Assembly: GCA_029780415.1 (NCBI GenBank)
Contig: JAKOYN010000055.1
Location: 1-14,588, forward strand
From: RXIX01 sp003989075
Lineage (GTDB): Bacteria; Pseudomonadota; Gammaproteobacteria; Competibacterales; Competibacteraceae
Reading direction: 5' to 3'
Length of the DNA: 14,588 bases
Shown here: positions 7,281 through 14,545 of the stretch, one piece after another
How positions within the stretch are numbered: the stretch's first letter is position 1
Layout: each line of letters begins with the position of its first letter
Program-made: the position numbers and the translations under genes
The notes under the pieces: model-generated
The model's input: only the letters and a program-made list of their open reading frames with translations
What the model was told of the DNA's origin: nothing
Database searches by the model: none

Positions 7281-8207
7281 ATGACCCTGGCACTTTGCCT
7301 GCGCGACCTGCGCAAAACCTATCCAAACGGCTTCACCGCCCTGCACGGCCTTGACCTGGACGTTGCGGAAGGCGAATTCTTCGCCCTGCTCGGCCCCAAT
7401 GGCGCCGGCAAATCCACCACCATCGGCATTCTCTGCTCGCTGGTGCGCAAGACCAGCGGTACCGTCACCGTGTTTGGCCATGACCTCGACCGTGAGTTGA
7501 CCGCCGCCAAGAGCTGCATCGGGCTGGTGCCGCAGGAATTCAACTTCAACCAGTTTGAACCGGTCGATGAAATCGTCATCAATCAGGCCGGCTATTACGG
7601 CATTCCGCGCGACATCGCCCGCACCCGCGCCGAGACCTATCTGCGCCAGCTCGGCCTGTGGGAGAAGCGGCGACAGATCGCCCGCGAACTGTCTGGCGGC
7701 ATGAAACGCCGCCTGATGATCGCCCGCGCCCTGGTCCACGAGCCACGCCTGCTGATCCTTGATGAGCCAACCGCCGGAGTCGATATCGAGATTCGCCGCT
7801 CGATGTGGGATTTTCTGCGCGCCATCAATGCCCGCGGCGTCACCATCCTCCTCACTACCCATTATCTGGAAGAGGCGGAAAATCTGTGCCGGCATATCGC
7901 CATCATTGATCAGGGCCAGTTGATCGAGAACACCCGCATGCAGACCCTGCTGGGCCGGCTGCATCAGGAAACCTTCGTACTCAATCTGGCCCAGCCACTG
8001 GCTGCAGTGCCCGAACTGCCCGGTTATCCGCTGCGCCGCATTGATGAGTGCACTCTGGAAGTCGAGGTCGCCAAGGCGCACGGTATCAACCCGCTGTTCG
8101 CGCAACTGTCCGCGCACGGCATCGTCGTCTCCAGCCTGCGCAACAAAACCAACCGCCTCGAAGAGCTGTTCGTGCGCCTGGTCGACCAGAACGCGCGACC
8201 CGCCTGA
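7281..8207 (+). CDS. yadG: ABC transporter ATP-binding protein, YadG-like
   Basis: Cytoplasmic ATPase subunit of an ABC-2 type exporter; 308 aa, the same length as E. coli YadG. The nucleotide-binding domain spans about 3-225: Walker A GPNGAGKST (38-46), Q-loop Gln85 in GLVPQE, ABC signature LSGGM (137-141), Walker B LLILDEP (157-163) and the switch His194 in LLTTHYLEEAE. The C-terminal 80 residues form the extra domain common in this subfamily. ATG 7281 is chosen because it begins the conserved ABC domain; the frame is open upstream but only inside apbE. Its permease partner starts 25 nt after the stop. The substrate is unknown; the subfamily is often annotated as a multidrug or polysaccharide exporter without proof. 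Confidence 0.92.
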   Translation: MTLALCLRDLRKTYPNGFTALHGLDLDVAEGEFFALLGPNGAGKSTTIGILCSLVRKTSGTVTVFGHDLDRELTAAKSCIGLVPQEFNFNQFEPVDEIVINQAGYYGIPRDIARTRAETYLRQLGLWEKRRQIARELSGGMKRRLMIARALVHEPRLLILDEPTAGVDIEIRRSMWDFLRAINARGVTILLTTHYLEEAENLCRHIAIIDQGQLIENTRMQTLLGRLHQETFVLNLAQPLAAVPELPGYPLRRIDECTLEVEVAKAHGINPLFAQLSAHGIVVSSLRNKTNRLEELFVRLVDQNARPA

Positions 8208-8232
8208 GCCCTGCCCCCACGCCCCGAACGCC

Positions 8233-9009
8233 ATGATGCCCCTTCGCGCCCAATACATCGCCTTCCAGACCATCCTGATCAAGGAGATCCTGCGCTTCAC
8301 GCGGATCTGGATTCAGACCGTACTGCCGCCAGCGATCACCGTGTTCCTGTACTTCATCATCTTCGGCAGCCTGATCGGGCCACGCCTGGGCGAAATGGCC
8401 GGCATTCCCTACATGCGCTACATCGCCCCGGGCCTGATCATGATGGCGGTGATCAGCAACGCCTATTCCAACGTGGTGTCCTCGTTCTTCAGCGCCAAAT
8501 TCCAGCGCCATATCGAGGAAATGCTGGTTTCGCCGCTGCCCAACTATGTGATCCTGCTCGGCTTCGTGGCCGGTGGGCTGGCGCGTGGCCTGGTGGTGGG
8601 CGCGGTGGTGACCGCAGTGGCGATGCTCATGGCCAGCGTGCCGGTCCAGCATCCGCTGATCACCATGGCGATGATCGCCCTGACTGCGGTGCTGTTCGCC
8701 CTGGGCGGGTTTATCAATGGCGTTTACGCGCGCAGCTTCGACGATATCTCGATCATTCCGACCTTTGTGCTGACGCCACTGACCTATCTGGGGGGGATTT
8801 TCTACTCGATCGACATGCTGCCGGAATTCTGGCGACAGGTCTCGCTGTTTAATCCGATCCTGTACATGATCAACGCCTTCCGCTACGGCATTCTCGGCGT
8901 GTCCGACATCGACGTCGGCTTTGCCTTCCTCATCACCGTACTGTTCATCGTGACCCTGTTCGGTCACAGCCTCTGGCTGCTGCACCGCGGGGTGGGCATT
9001 CGCGGCTGA
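8233..9009 (+). CDS. yadH: ABC-2 type transporter permease, YadH-like
   Basis: Inner-membrane permease that pairs with the ATPase just upstream; 258 aa against 256 for E. coli YadH. Six hydrophobic spans can be traced, and the ABC-2 family motif is clear in the region with ISIIPTFVLTPLTYLGGIFY (about 174-193) and the following WRQVSLFNPILYMINAFRYG. The N-terminal amphipathic part (about 10-25, ending before IQTVLPP) corresponds to the coupling/elbow helix. Start: ATG 8233 with a second ATG directly after; no strong ribosome site, so translation is probably coupled to the ATPase gene 25 nt upstream. The gene ends 46 nt from the convergent membrane-protein gene; a perfect 10-bp palindrome GGAACGTTCC (9042-9051) lies in that gap. 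Confidence 0.92.
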   Translation: MMPLRAQYIAFQTILIKEILRFTRIWIQTVLPPAITVFLYFIIFGSLIGPRLGEMAGIPYMRYIAPGLIMMAVISNAYSNVVSSFFSAKFQRHIEEMLVSPLPNYVILLGFVAGGLARGLVVGAVVTAVAMLMASVPVQHPLITMAMIALTAVLFALGGFINGVYARSFDDISIIPTFVLTPLTYLGGIFYSIDMLPEFWRQVSLFNPILYMINAFRYGILGVSDIDVGFAFLITVLFIVTLFGHSLWLLHRGVGIRG

Positions 9010-9055
9010 GGTGATCCGGACTGACGGTGGTCGGTTCGGTCGGAACGTTCCCCGA

Positions 9056-9532
9056 TCAATTCCCGGGCTGGGCATAACTCAGGGTCCAGTTGCGCGGCTG
9101 GCGCAAACGGTCGCCCTGACCCCACAGCAATAGACCCAGCGCGGTGCGGGTGCGGATCGGATCGCGCATCAGATAATGGCCAGGTGGGGCGCGCACCCCA
9201 TCCAGTTCCCGGCCAGTATTCTCGGCGGTATCGCAGTAGTGACCGACCCCGGCGACGCTCAAAATTACCGGTTGACCGGGCGGACAGGTCAGCGGCAGGG
9301 CAAACAGGCCATAGACCCGGTGGCGTCCGTTGAAGGGTTCGACCACTGTTTTCAGTGCCGCAACAGTGACTACCGGTACTCCCGCAGGCAGGTGGGTGCT
9401 GCCATCGCAGCGGGTATCCTCAGGCGGCCAGATCAGCAGCAGAAGGCCACACGGCACCACGACCAGCGCCAGCCATGGCCAGCGCCGTAGCAGTACGCGG
9501 CACCGCTCAGCTCCAGTAGCGCACCGGGCCAC
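9056..9532 (-). CDS. Unrecognised single-span membrane or secreted protein
   Basis: I do not recognise this family. From GTG 9532 it has 158 aa: a basic N-terminus with RVLLRRW, one hydrophobic span (about 19-36, LALVVVPCGLLLLIW), then about 120 residues that should be periplasmic. These contain three cysteines (TRCDG, LTCPPG, HYCDT), which suggests disulfides, and little charge. It follows mepK on the same strand, and with this start its first codons overlap the mepK end by 26 nt, so translational coupling is likely. The start is uncertain: GTG 9577 would lengthen the overlap, and a shorter form would need a CTG. The position suggests a cell-envelope role, but that is inference only. Confidence 0.55.
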   Translation of the reverse strand: MARCATGAERCRVLLRRWPWLALVVVPCGLLLLIWPPEDTRCDGSTHLPAGVPVVTVAALKTVVEPFNGRHRVYGLFALPLTCPPGQPVILSVAGVGHYCDTAENTGRELDGVRAPPGHYLMRDPIRTRTALGLLLWGQGDRLRQPRNWTLSYAQPGN

Positions 9533-10100
9533 TGTCGATATGGATGAAATTTGAGCGCGGATAATAGCCCACACCACCGGCCCCTAGCGCACGCGCTACC
9601 TGATACAGATCGGAGATGCGCCGATCCGGGTAGCGGATATCCAGCGCCATCGCCTGCATGTGGAAGCTGTTGCGCGCCACGCCACGCCCACGCTCGGACA
9701 GCCAGCCATTGGTGCTCGGTGAGCGGTAGGCGCTGATGATATGAATGGGTCGGCTCACCGGCATCTGCATTTGCAGGGCGTACAACTGGTCGAGCACATT
9801 GGTGTCGAACAGCTTGACCTGATCGTTGTGATGATCGCGCAGGGCATAGCTGATCGTATTGACCGATTCCCGAATATAGCCTTCGCGCGGGGTCCAGTAG
9901 ACCTCACGGACAGTCTCCCCCGTATTCGGGTTATGGAACAGCAGTGCGCGATCGCGCAGGAAAGCAGCATTCACCAGCTCGGGCGCCAGCGCCAGAGCTC
10001 CTGCTCCACCTATCACACCACGTAGAAAACTGCGCCGACCGTGGTCCGCCGGCTCTTCCCTGTTGTGGCTGCCTGCCTGAAGATCAGTATCCGCTCGCAT
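9507..10100 (-). CDS. mepK: Murein DD/LD-endopeptidase MepK (YcbK, DUF882, peptidase M15 type), Tat-exported
   Basis: Periplasmic zinc peptidase; the E. coli homologue MepK cleaves peptide crosslinks (mainly 3-3) in peptidoglycan. 197 aa. A twin-arginine signal is plain: GRRSFLRG (21-28), a hydrophobic stretch, then a likely cut near VNA-AF (43-47). The mature domain matches YcbK: ISAYRSPSTN (122-131), zinc ligands His147 and Asp154 in SFHMQAMALD, and GGVGYYPRSNFIHIDSGP (175-192) with the third ligand at His187. The usual HxxGxAxD reads HMQAMALD here, so the Gly is Ala. Start: ATG 10100, with GGGAGA about 10 nt upstream. The stop falls inside the start region of the following membrane-protein gene. 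It diverges from ybaK across an AT-rich promoter region. Confidence 0.92.
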   Translation of the reverse strand: MRADTDLQAGSHNREEPADHGRRSFLRGVIGGAGALALAPELVNAAFLRDRALLFHNPNTGETVREVYWTPREGYIRESVNTISYALRDHHNDQVKLFDTNVLDQLYALQMQMPVSRPIHIISAYRSPSTNGWLSERGRGVARNSFHMQAMALDIRYPDRRISDLYQVARALGAGGVGYYPRSNFIHIDSGPVRYWS

Positions 10101-10445
10101 TGTTGTGAGTTCTCCCAGCAGTTCAATTTACATACTTTTACGCACTCTACCCAAATCAACTTTTGTAATTCAAGAATCAGAGCTACCAATATGCTTTTGT
10201 TATTCAGCAACAATCATTTTTATCCACGTGACACTCATTTTTATGGGCAAAAACAAAGCAATAAAACAACAAAAACCACTTTTCATTAAAATCACCCTGC
10301 AAATAAAAATAAATAAAAACAACTACAAGCAACATTACACCCATGTTAAAATAATATTTACAACAAAAAACCCAAAACAATTATCATTTGTGCAATTTTG
10401 TATTAAATATACAAAAAAACAACATTCGCAACCGGAATTCACATC
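10101..10445. promoter_or_regulatory. AT-rich divergent intergenic region between mepK and ybaK
   Basis: 345 nt without a gene I can support, far richer in A/T than its surroundings (16 G/C in 60 at 10321-10380 by hand count) and strongly A-biased on the plus strand from about 10245. It must hold promoters for both flanking genes. A candidate for ybaK is TTATCA (10381-10386), 17 nt, TAAATA (10404-10409). It also holds the words AATATTTACAACA (10353-10365) and TTTGTGCAAT (10387-10396), both found again in the AT-rich block near 14070. An open frame at 10105-10449 has lysine/asparagine-rich content expected from composition alone. Confidence 0.5.
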
Positions 10446-10934
10446 ATGAGCAAGGAAAAAGTTCCCGTTACCGCCGCAACCCGCTTTCTGCACGGCCAGA
10501 ACATCGCCTTCAGTTGCCATCTTTACCCCTATGAGGAGCATGGTGGCACCGCTCACAGCGCCCACTGTCTGGGGGTTGACGAGCATTGCGTCATTAAGAC
10601 GCTGATCATGGAGGACGACCGGCGCCAGCCGCTGATCGTGCTCATGCATGGTGATCGCCGCGTCTCGATCCGCGAACTGGCACGGCAACGCGGTGCACGC
10701 AGTATCATCCCCTGCGACCCGGCGGTGGCCAATCGCCACAGCGGCTATCTGGTCGGTGGCACCTCGCCCTTCGCGACCCGCAAGGCGATGCCCGTGTGTA
10801 TGGAAGCCAGCATCCTTGCGCTGCCGCTGATCTACCTGAATGGCGGCAAGCGCGGCTTCCTGATCGGTCTGGCCCCCGCCGATGTGCAGCGCCTGCTGCA
10901 GCCGACCCTGGTGCAGGTCGCCATTACCGATTAA
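10446..10934 (+). CDS. ybaK: YbaK/EbsC-family Cys-tRNA(Pro)/prolyl-tRNA deacylase
   Basis: Cytoplasmic editing enzyme that, in the YbaK family, removes cysteine from mischarged tRNA(Pro) after prolyl-tRNA synthetase has acted. 162 aa, normal for free-standing YbaK (about 160). The single domain shows the essential lysine Lys51 in VIKTLI, LIVLMHGDRRV (63-73), and the family loop GYLVGGTSPFATRK (100-113) followed by the PVCME strand (116-120). These fit YbaK better than the ProX or INS-domain relatives, but specificity cannot be proved from motifs. The start at ATG 10446 fits the family; the ribosome site is weak. rlmL starts 32 nt after the stop, so the two are probably one transcript fed from the AT-rich upstream region. 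Confidence 0.9.
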   Translation: MSKEKVPVTAATRFLHGQNIAFSCHLYPYEEHGGTAHSAHCLGVDEHCVIKTLIMEDDRRQPLIVLMHGDRRVSIRELARQRGARSIIPCDPAVANRHSGYLVGGTSPFATRKAMPVCMEASILALPLIYLNGGKRGFLIGLAPADVQRLLQPTLVQVAITD

Positions 10935-10966
10935 CTCTTAACTCTGCAATATGATGATATATCCTG

Positions 10967-13123
10967 ATGAATGAAAACGATTTTATTGCCACTGCGCCCG
11001 CAGGTGTCGAAGCCGTGCTGGCGGCGGAACTGGCAGCCTTGGGCATCAAGGAGCCGCGTCCGGCGCGCGCCGGGGTGCGCTTTAGCGGTACGCTGGAACA
11101 GGCTTATCGCGTCTGTCTGTGGTCGCGTACCGCCAGCCGCATCCTGTTGCTCCTGGCTGCGTTTCCCGCCGCCGATGCTGAAGCGCTGTATGCCGGCGTG
11201 CATGCCCTGCCCTGGGAGGAGCATCTGGCCACGGACGGCACCCTGAGCGTTGACTTTGCCGGCAGTGGGCCGGGCATCGATCACAGTCACTTTGGTGCGC
11301 AACGGGTCAAGGATGCGATCGTTGACCGGTTCCGGATGCGCTACGGGCAGCGGCCAAGCGTGGCCCGGCAACAGCCGGATCTGCGCATAGCCGTGCAATG
11401 GCGCGAAGATCAGGTTACGGTGGCCCTCGACCTGTCCGGCGACAGCCTGCACCGGCGCGGCTATCGCGAGGCGACCGTGCTGGCGCCGCTCAAGGAAACC
11501 CTGGCCGCCGCTCTGTTGCTGAAAATGAACTGGCCAACGATCGCGGCAAGCGGTGGCGCATTCTGTGATCCGCTGTGTGGGTCCGGTACCTTGGCGATCG
11601 AGGCGGCCTGGATAGTCGGTGACCGCGCGCCTGGTTTACTGCGCCCGCACTGGGGTTTCAGCGGCTGGCTGGGCCATGTGCCCGCGTTGTGGAATCGGCT
11701 GCTGGCGGAAGGTCACGAACGCGCCGCAGCGGGCCTGACGCGCATCCCGGCGATTCTGGCCAGTGATCGCGACCCGCGTGCGGTGCGGGCGACCACCGTC
11801 AATGCCACACGCGCCGGCGTAGCTGAGCAACTGCGCATCCGCTGCCAGGATCTGACCCAGGCAAACGCGCCCGCCGGGCCACCGGGTCTACTGCTCACCA
11901 ATCCACCCTATGGCGAACGCCTTGGCGAACATGACGACCTGGCCACGCTCTATGCCACGCTCGGCGAGCGCCTCAAAACCGGGTTCCGCGACTGGCATGC
12001 CGCCGTGCTGACCGGCAATCCCGATCTGGGCAAGCGCATGGGCCTGCGCGCGCACAAGACCAACGTCTTCCACAACGGACCTCTGGAATGCCGGCTGCTG
12101 CAGTTCCAGGTCGCGCCCGAATTTTTTGTCGACCGCGCCGCCGCCGACCGGCGCAGCCGTGACCAGGTGCTGGAACGGGCACGAGCCGCTGGCGCTGATG
12201 CCTTTATCAATCGCCTGCGCAAGAACCTGCGCCATCTGGAACGCTGGGCACAGCGCGAAGGCGTGCATTGTTACCGGCTGTATGATGCCGATCTGCCCGA
12301 ATACGCGGTAGCTGTGGACCGTTATGAGCAGTGGCTGCATGTGCAGGAGTACGCGCCACCGGCCAGTATCGATCCTGAACGCGCCCACATCCGCCTGGAA
12401 CAGGTGCGGACGGTGCTACCCGCGTTGCTCGAGTTGCCAGCCGAACAGGTCTTTCTCAAGGTGCGCCAGCGGCAAAAAGGCGCCGATCAGTACCAGAAGC
12501 ACGACAGCCAGGGGCGCTTTCACGAAGTCCGCGAGGGTGCTGCCCGCTTCCTGGTCAATTTCACCGATTATCTGGATACCGGACTGTTCCTCGATCACCG
12601 CACAACCCGGCGGCTGATCGCGGAACAGGCAGCAGGGCGGCGCTTCCTCAATCTGTTCGGCTATACCGGCACTGCCACAGTACAGGCCGCGCTCGGCGGC
12701 GCCATCCAGACCACCACCGTCGACCTGTCGGCGACCTATCTGGACTGGGCGGCGCGTAACCTGGCGCTGAACGCCTGCGACGGTCCCCAGCACACGCTGG
12801 TACGGGCCGATTGCCGGCAATGGCTGGCACAGGCGCGTGGCCGTTACGATCTGATCTTCATCGACCCACCAACCTTTTCCAATTCCAAACGCCTGCCGGA
12901 CACTTTTGATGTGCAACGCGACCACGTCGCACTGCTGCGCCAGGCCCTCACCCTGCTGGCGCCGGGTGGGCAACTGCTGTTTTCCACCAACCACCGCAAG
13001 TTCCGCTTCGATGGCGCAGCGCTGGCCGGCTGGCGCATCGAGGACTGGAGCCGGCGCACCCTATCGACCGACTTCGCCCGCGACCCGAAAATTCACCAGT
13101 GCTGGTGCATTCAGACCGCCTGA
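10967..13123 (+). CDS. rlmL: Bifunctional 23S rRNA methyltransferase RlmKL
   Basis: Cytoplasmic fused enzyme that makes m2G2445 (RlmL half) and m7G2069 (RlmK half) in 23S rRNA, using S-adenosylmethionine. 718 aa, close to the E. coli protein (about 700). Order: THUMP RNA-binding domain (about 45-155), the first Rossmann methyltransferase with DPLCGSGTLAIEAA (201-214) and the catalytic NPPYGERLG (312-320), then the second methyltransferase with NLFGYTGTATV (562-572) and the catalytic region FIDPPTFSNSK (631-641). Both active sites look intact. Start: ATG 10967 gives MNENDFIATAPAGVEAVLA, as in the family; the ribosome site is weak. It follows ybaK by 32 nt. It converges on the adenosyltransferase gene with 9 nt between the stops. 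Confidence 0.96.
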   Translation: MNENDFIATAPAGVEAVLAAELAALGIKEPRPARAGVRFSGTLEQAYRVCLWSRTASRILLLLAAFPAADAEALYAGVHALPWEEHLATDGTLSVDFAGSGPGIDHSHFGAQRVKDAIVDRFRMRYGQRPSVARQQPDLRIAVQWREDQVTVALDLSGDSLHRRGYREATVLAPLKETLAAALLLKMNWPTIAASGGAFCDPLCGSGTLAIEAAWIVGDRAPGLLRPHWGFSGWLGHVPALWNRLLAEGHERAAAGLTRIPAILASDRDPRAVRATTVNATRAGVAEQLRIRCQDLTQANAPAGPPGLLLTNPPYGERLGEHDDLATLYATLGERLKTGFRDWHAAVLTGNPDLGKRMGLRAHKTNVFHNGPLECRLLQFQVAPEFFVDRAAADRRSRDQVLERARAAGADAFINRLRKNLRHLERWAQREGVHCYRLYDADLPEYAVAVDRYEQWLHVQEYAPPASIDPERAHIRLEQVRTVLPALLELPAEQVFLKVRQRQKGADQYQKHDSQGRFHEVREGAARFLVNFTDYLDTGLFLDHRTTRRLIAEQAAGRRFLNLFGYTGTATVQAALGGAIQTTTVDLSATYLDWAARNLALNACDGPQHTLVRADCRQWLAQARGRYDLIFIDPPTFSNSKRLPDTFDVQRDHVALLRQALTLLAPGGQLLFSTNHRKFRFDGAALAGWRIEDWSRRTLSTDFARDPKIHQCWCIQTA

Positions 13124-13137
13124 ATCCGGTCTTCAGG
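13119..13137. repeat. Inverted repeat holding both stop codons of the convergent rlmL and adenosyltransferase genes
   Basis: CCTGAA (13119-13124) and TTCAGG (13132-13137) are perfect inverted copies around TCCGGTC. The rlmL TGA (13121-13123) is in the left arm and the opposing gene's TGA (13135-13133) in the right arm. It could act as a weak two-way transcript end hairpin, but no T run follows on either strand, so I do not call it a terminator. Confidence 0.4.
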
Positions 13138-13690
13138 TCATCGGGCGGTTGGGGTTGCGCCACAGCACCTCGATACCACCCTCGTCGCGGGCGAGAATCC
13201 GGCACATCACGAACAGCAGATCCGACAGACGGTTCAGGTAAACCCGGGCCTGCTCGCTGATGTCCTCATCACGCGCCAGCGACACCAGACGCCGCTCGGC
13301 GCGCCGGCAGATCGCCCGCGCCAGGTGGCAATCGGCCGCTGCCCGCCCGCCGCCGGGCAGGATGAATTCCTTCAGCGGTGGCAAATCGGCATTAAACTGC
13401 TCCAGGTCGCTTTCCAACTGCGCCACATCCTCATCCCGCACCGCCTGATAGCCGGGAATACTTAGCTCCCCGCCCAGATCAAAGAGCTTGTGCTGCACGA
13501 TCTGCAGGGATTGGCGCACCGCCTCGCGCACATCATGCACCAGCACCCGGCCGATCGCACAGTTCAGTTCATCGACCGCGCCGATTGCCTCGATGCGCGG
13601 GCAATCCTTGGCCACTCGCTCGCCATTCCCCAGGCCCGTGCTGCCCTGGTCACCGGTGCGGGTGTAAATACGGGAAAGTCGGTTGCCCAT
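13133..13690 (-). CDS. Cob(I)alamin adenosyltransferase, PduO type
   Basis: Cytoplasmic enzyme that transfers the adenosyl group of ATP to cob(I)alamin to make coenzyme B12. 185 aa, within the usual range for single-domain PduO/ATR. The ATP-binding N-terminus YTRTGDQGSTGL (9-20) is the family signature, followed by ELNCAIG (41-47), FILPGG (109-114) near the active site, the conserved RAICRRAER (125-133), and NRLSDLLFV (153-161). The helical-bundle layout fits PduO/MMAB and not CobA/BtuR or EutT. Start: ATG 13690 with AGGAG (13704-13700) 9 nt upstream. No cobalamin synthesis or B12-dependent enzyme gene is in the window, so it probably serves salvage. It is the only gene reading out of the 13691-13935 leader. 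Confidence 0.94.
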   Translation of the reverse strand: MGNRLSRIYTRTGDQGSTGLGNGERVAKDCPRIEAIGAVDELNCAIGRVLVHDVREAVRQSLQIVQHKLFDLGGELSIPGYQAVRDEDVAQLESDLEQFNADLPPLKEFILPGGGRAAADCHLARAICRRAERRLVSLARDEDISEQARVYLNRLSDLLFVMCRILARDEGGIEVLWRNPNRPMT

Positions 13691-13935
13691 CGTCGTTTGC
13701 TCCTCGCGTCGTCACACACATATATATAGGAATGAATCGAGCCTGAATGACTCCAGTCCGCCCTGCAACCGCTCAGCCCGTTCGGCTTCACCGCTTGCCG
13801 TACCCGCCTGCCATCCTGACCTGCGCGCTTTATGCGGGGCATACCACTATGGCGCGGCTGATTGTACAGCGCGCCGGGTGCTGCGTCTGTTATGAAGCCT
13901 CAACGGTTGCATCCTGCTTCCTGCAAACCACTCGC
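13691..13935 (-). promoter_or_regulatory. Leader/promoter region of the adenosyltransferase gene
   Basis: About 245 nt of normal GC content with no gene I can support. Near the start codon is TATATATA (13721-13728), a possible -10 for a short leader, without a good -35. Further away is a strong hairpin: GGCGC (13851-13855) and GCTG (13857-13860) pair with CAGC (13867-13870) and GCGCC (13871-13875) around ATTGTA, with one bulged G. I looked for a cobalamin riboswitch, natural for this gene, and did not find its conserved B12-box. Confidence 0.35.
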
Positions 13936-14300
13936 AAAATAAGCTATTTTCAAAATATATTGATATTTTTCAAATAGTTGTGAAAAAAACAGTTTTTATT
14001 TAACCGATTGTTTTTAAACATTTTTTTTATTTATTAAAACCTTATCGCAACTGAAATTCACTATTTTTTGTGCAATATTTACAACAGAGATTGCCTATCA
14101 TTTTTAAAAATGATAAAAAAATTTAACATACTGTTTATAAAGCTTTTTTCATTTTTTTGTCGAACTGAATTTTTTTTAATTAACTATTTGAATTTAAAAA
14201 ATTTTTTAAAAATTAAGCACTGATTAGCATTAAATTAAAGGCAATAAAAAAATTATTTATTTGCCAATTAGGCACTTGCAAAAAGCACACACACCATGTT
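13936..14300. other. Very AT-rich non-coding block with several palindromes
   Basis: No gene seen. Two 60-base lines (13981-14040, 14161-14220) have only 9 G/C each. It holds perfect inverted repeats: AAAATA/TATTTT (13936-13950), AAAATAT/ATATTTT (13952-13969), the 20-bp palindrome TATCATTTTTAAAAATGATA (14096-14115) and the 18-bp palindrome TTTAAAAAATTTTTTAAA (14193-14210). Long A and T tracts would give bent, easily melted DNA of the kind bound by H-NS/MvaT silencers. It separates housekeeping genes from the structured region on the right. Confidence 0.5.
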
Positions 14301-14330
14301 TTCATAATCCTCAATGCTGTATAGCAGTAA

Positions 14331-14530
14331 GTTCCTGCCATAGGCCGGTCGCGGCTTCCGCACCGATCTAGGAACGTCAGGCGACACCGGACATCCAGGC
14401 TGGCACCCCGGAATCCGGAGTTGCTTAGGTCGGACCCACGGCGACCGGGAATCCTCCCGGCCCGACCCCAGGAAGGGTCATCGCCGACTCGGAACCCGGG
14501 TCCATCGAGCACTTACAGATCGTACTGATC
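14331..14530 (+). ncRNA. Probable structured RNA or structured 5' leader, family unknown
   Basis: GC-rich stretch after the AT-rich block with many perfect helices that fit one fold. Helix A: GTTCCT (14331-14336) with AGGAAC (14370-14375), enclosing CGGT-c-GCGG / CCGC-ACCG around CTT (14346-14365). Helix B: CCGGA (14387-14391) with TCCGG (14414-14418). Helix C: GGACCC (14432-14437) with GGGTCC (14498-14503), continuing as CGGCGA (14439-14444) with TCGCCG (14481-14486). Inside C are hairpins CCGGGA-ATCC-TCCCGG (14445-14460) and GACCC-CAGGAA-GGGTC (14464-14479). An alternative pairing GGTCGG (14428-14433) with CCGACC (14462-14467) would compete with C, as in a switch. I cannot match it to a known family; mobile-element RNA, retron-like RNA or a cis-regulatory leader are all open. 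Strand is taken from the gene that follows. Confidence 0.5.
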
Positions 14531-14545
14531 AAGATGGAGGTTCCC

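Noticed and set aside
10105..10449. Open frame of 114 codons on the plus strand
   Set aside because: It spans the AT-rich divergent promoter region, overlaps the ybaK start, lacks a ribosome site, and its Lys/Asn/Ile-rich content is what this composition gives by chance.
13683..13895. 70-codon plus-strand frame upstream of the adenosyltransferase
   Set aside because: Begins inside the opposite gene, no ribosome site, no recognisable protein; treated as leader DNA.
13691..13935. Cobalamin riboswitch
   Set aside because: Expected for an adenosyltransferase, but I could not find the B12 box or the other conserved core segments on the minus strand.
14096..14115. Intrinsic terminator at the 20-bp palindrome
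   Set aside because: The stem is only A/T apart from one G/C pair per arm and no T run follows on either strand in the needed direction.
14213..14512. Open frame of 99 codons on the minus strand
   Set aside because: It crosses from the GC-rich structured stretch into the AT-rich block with a sharp change in composition and resembles no protein; the helices explain the region better.
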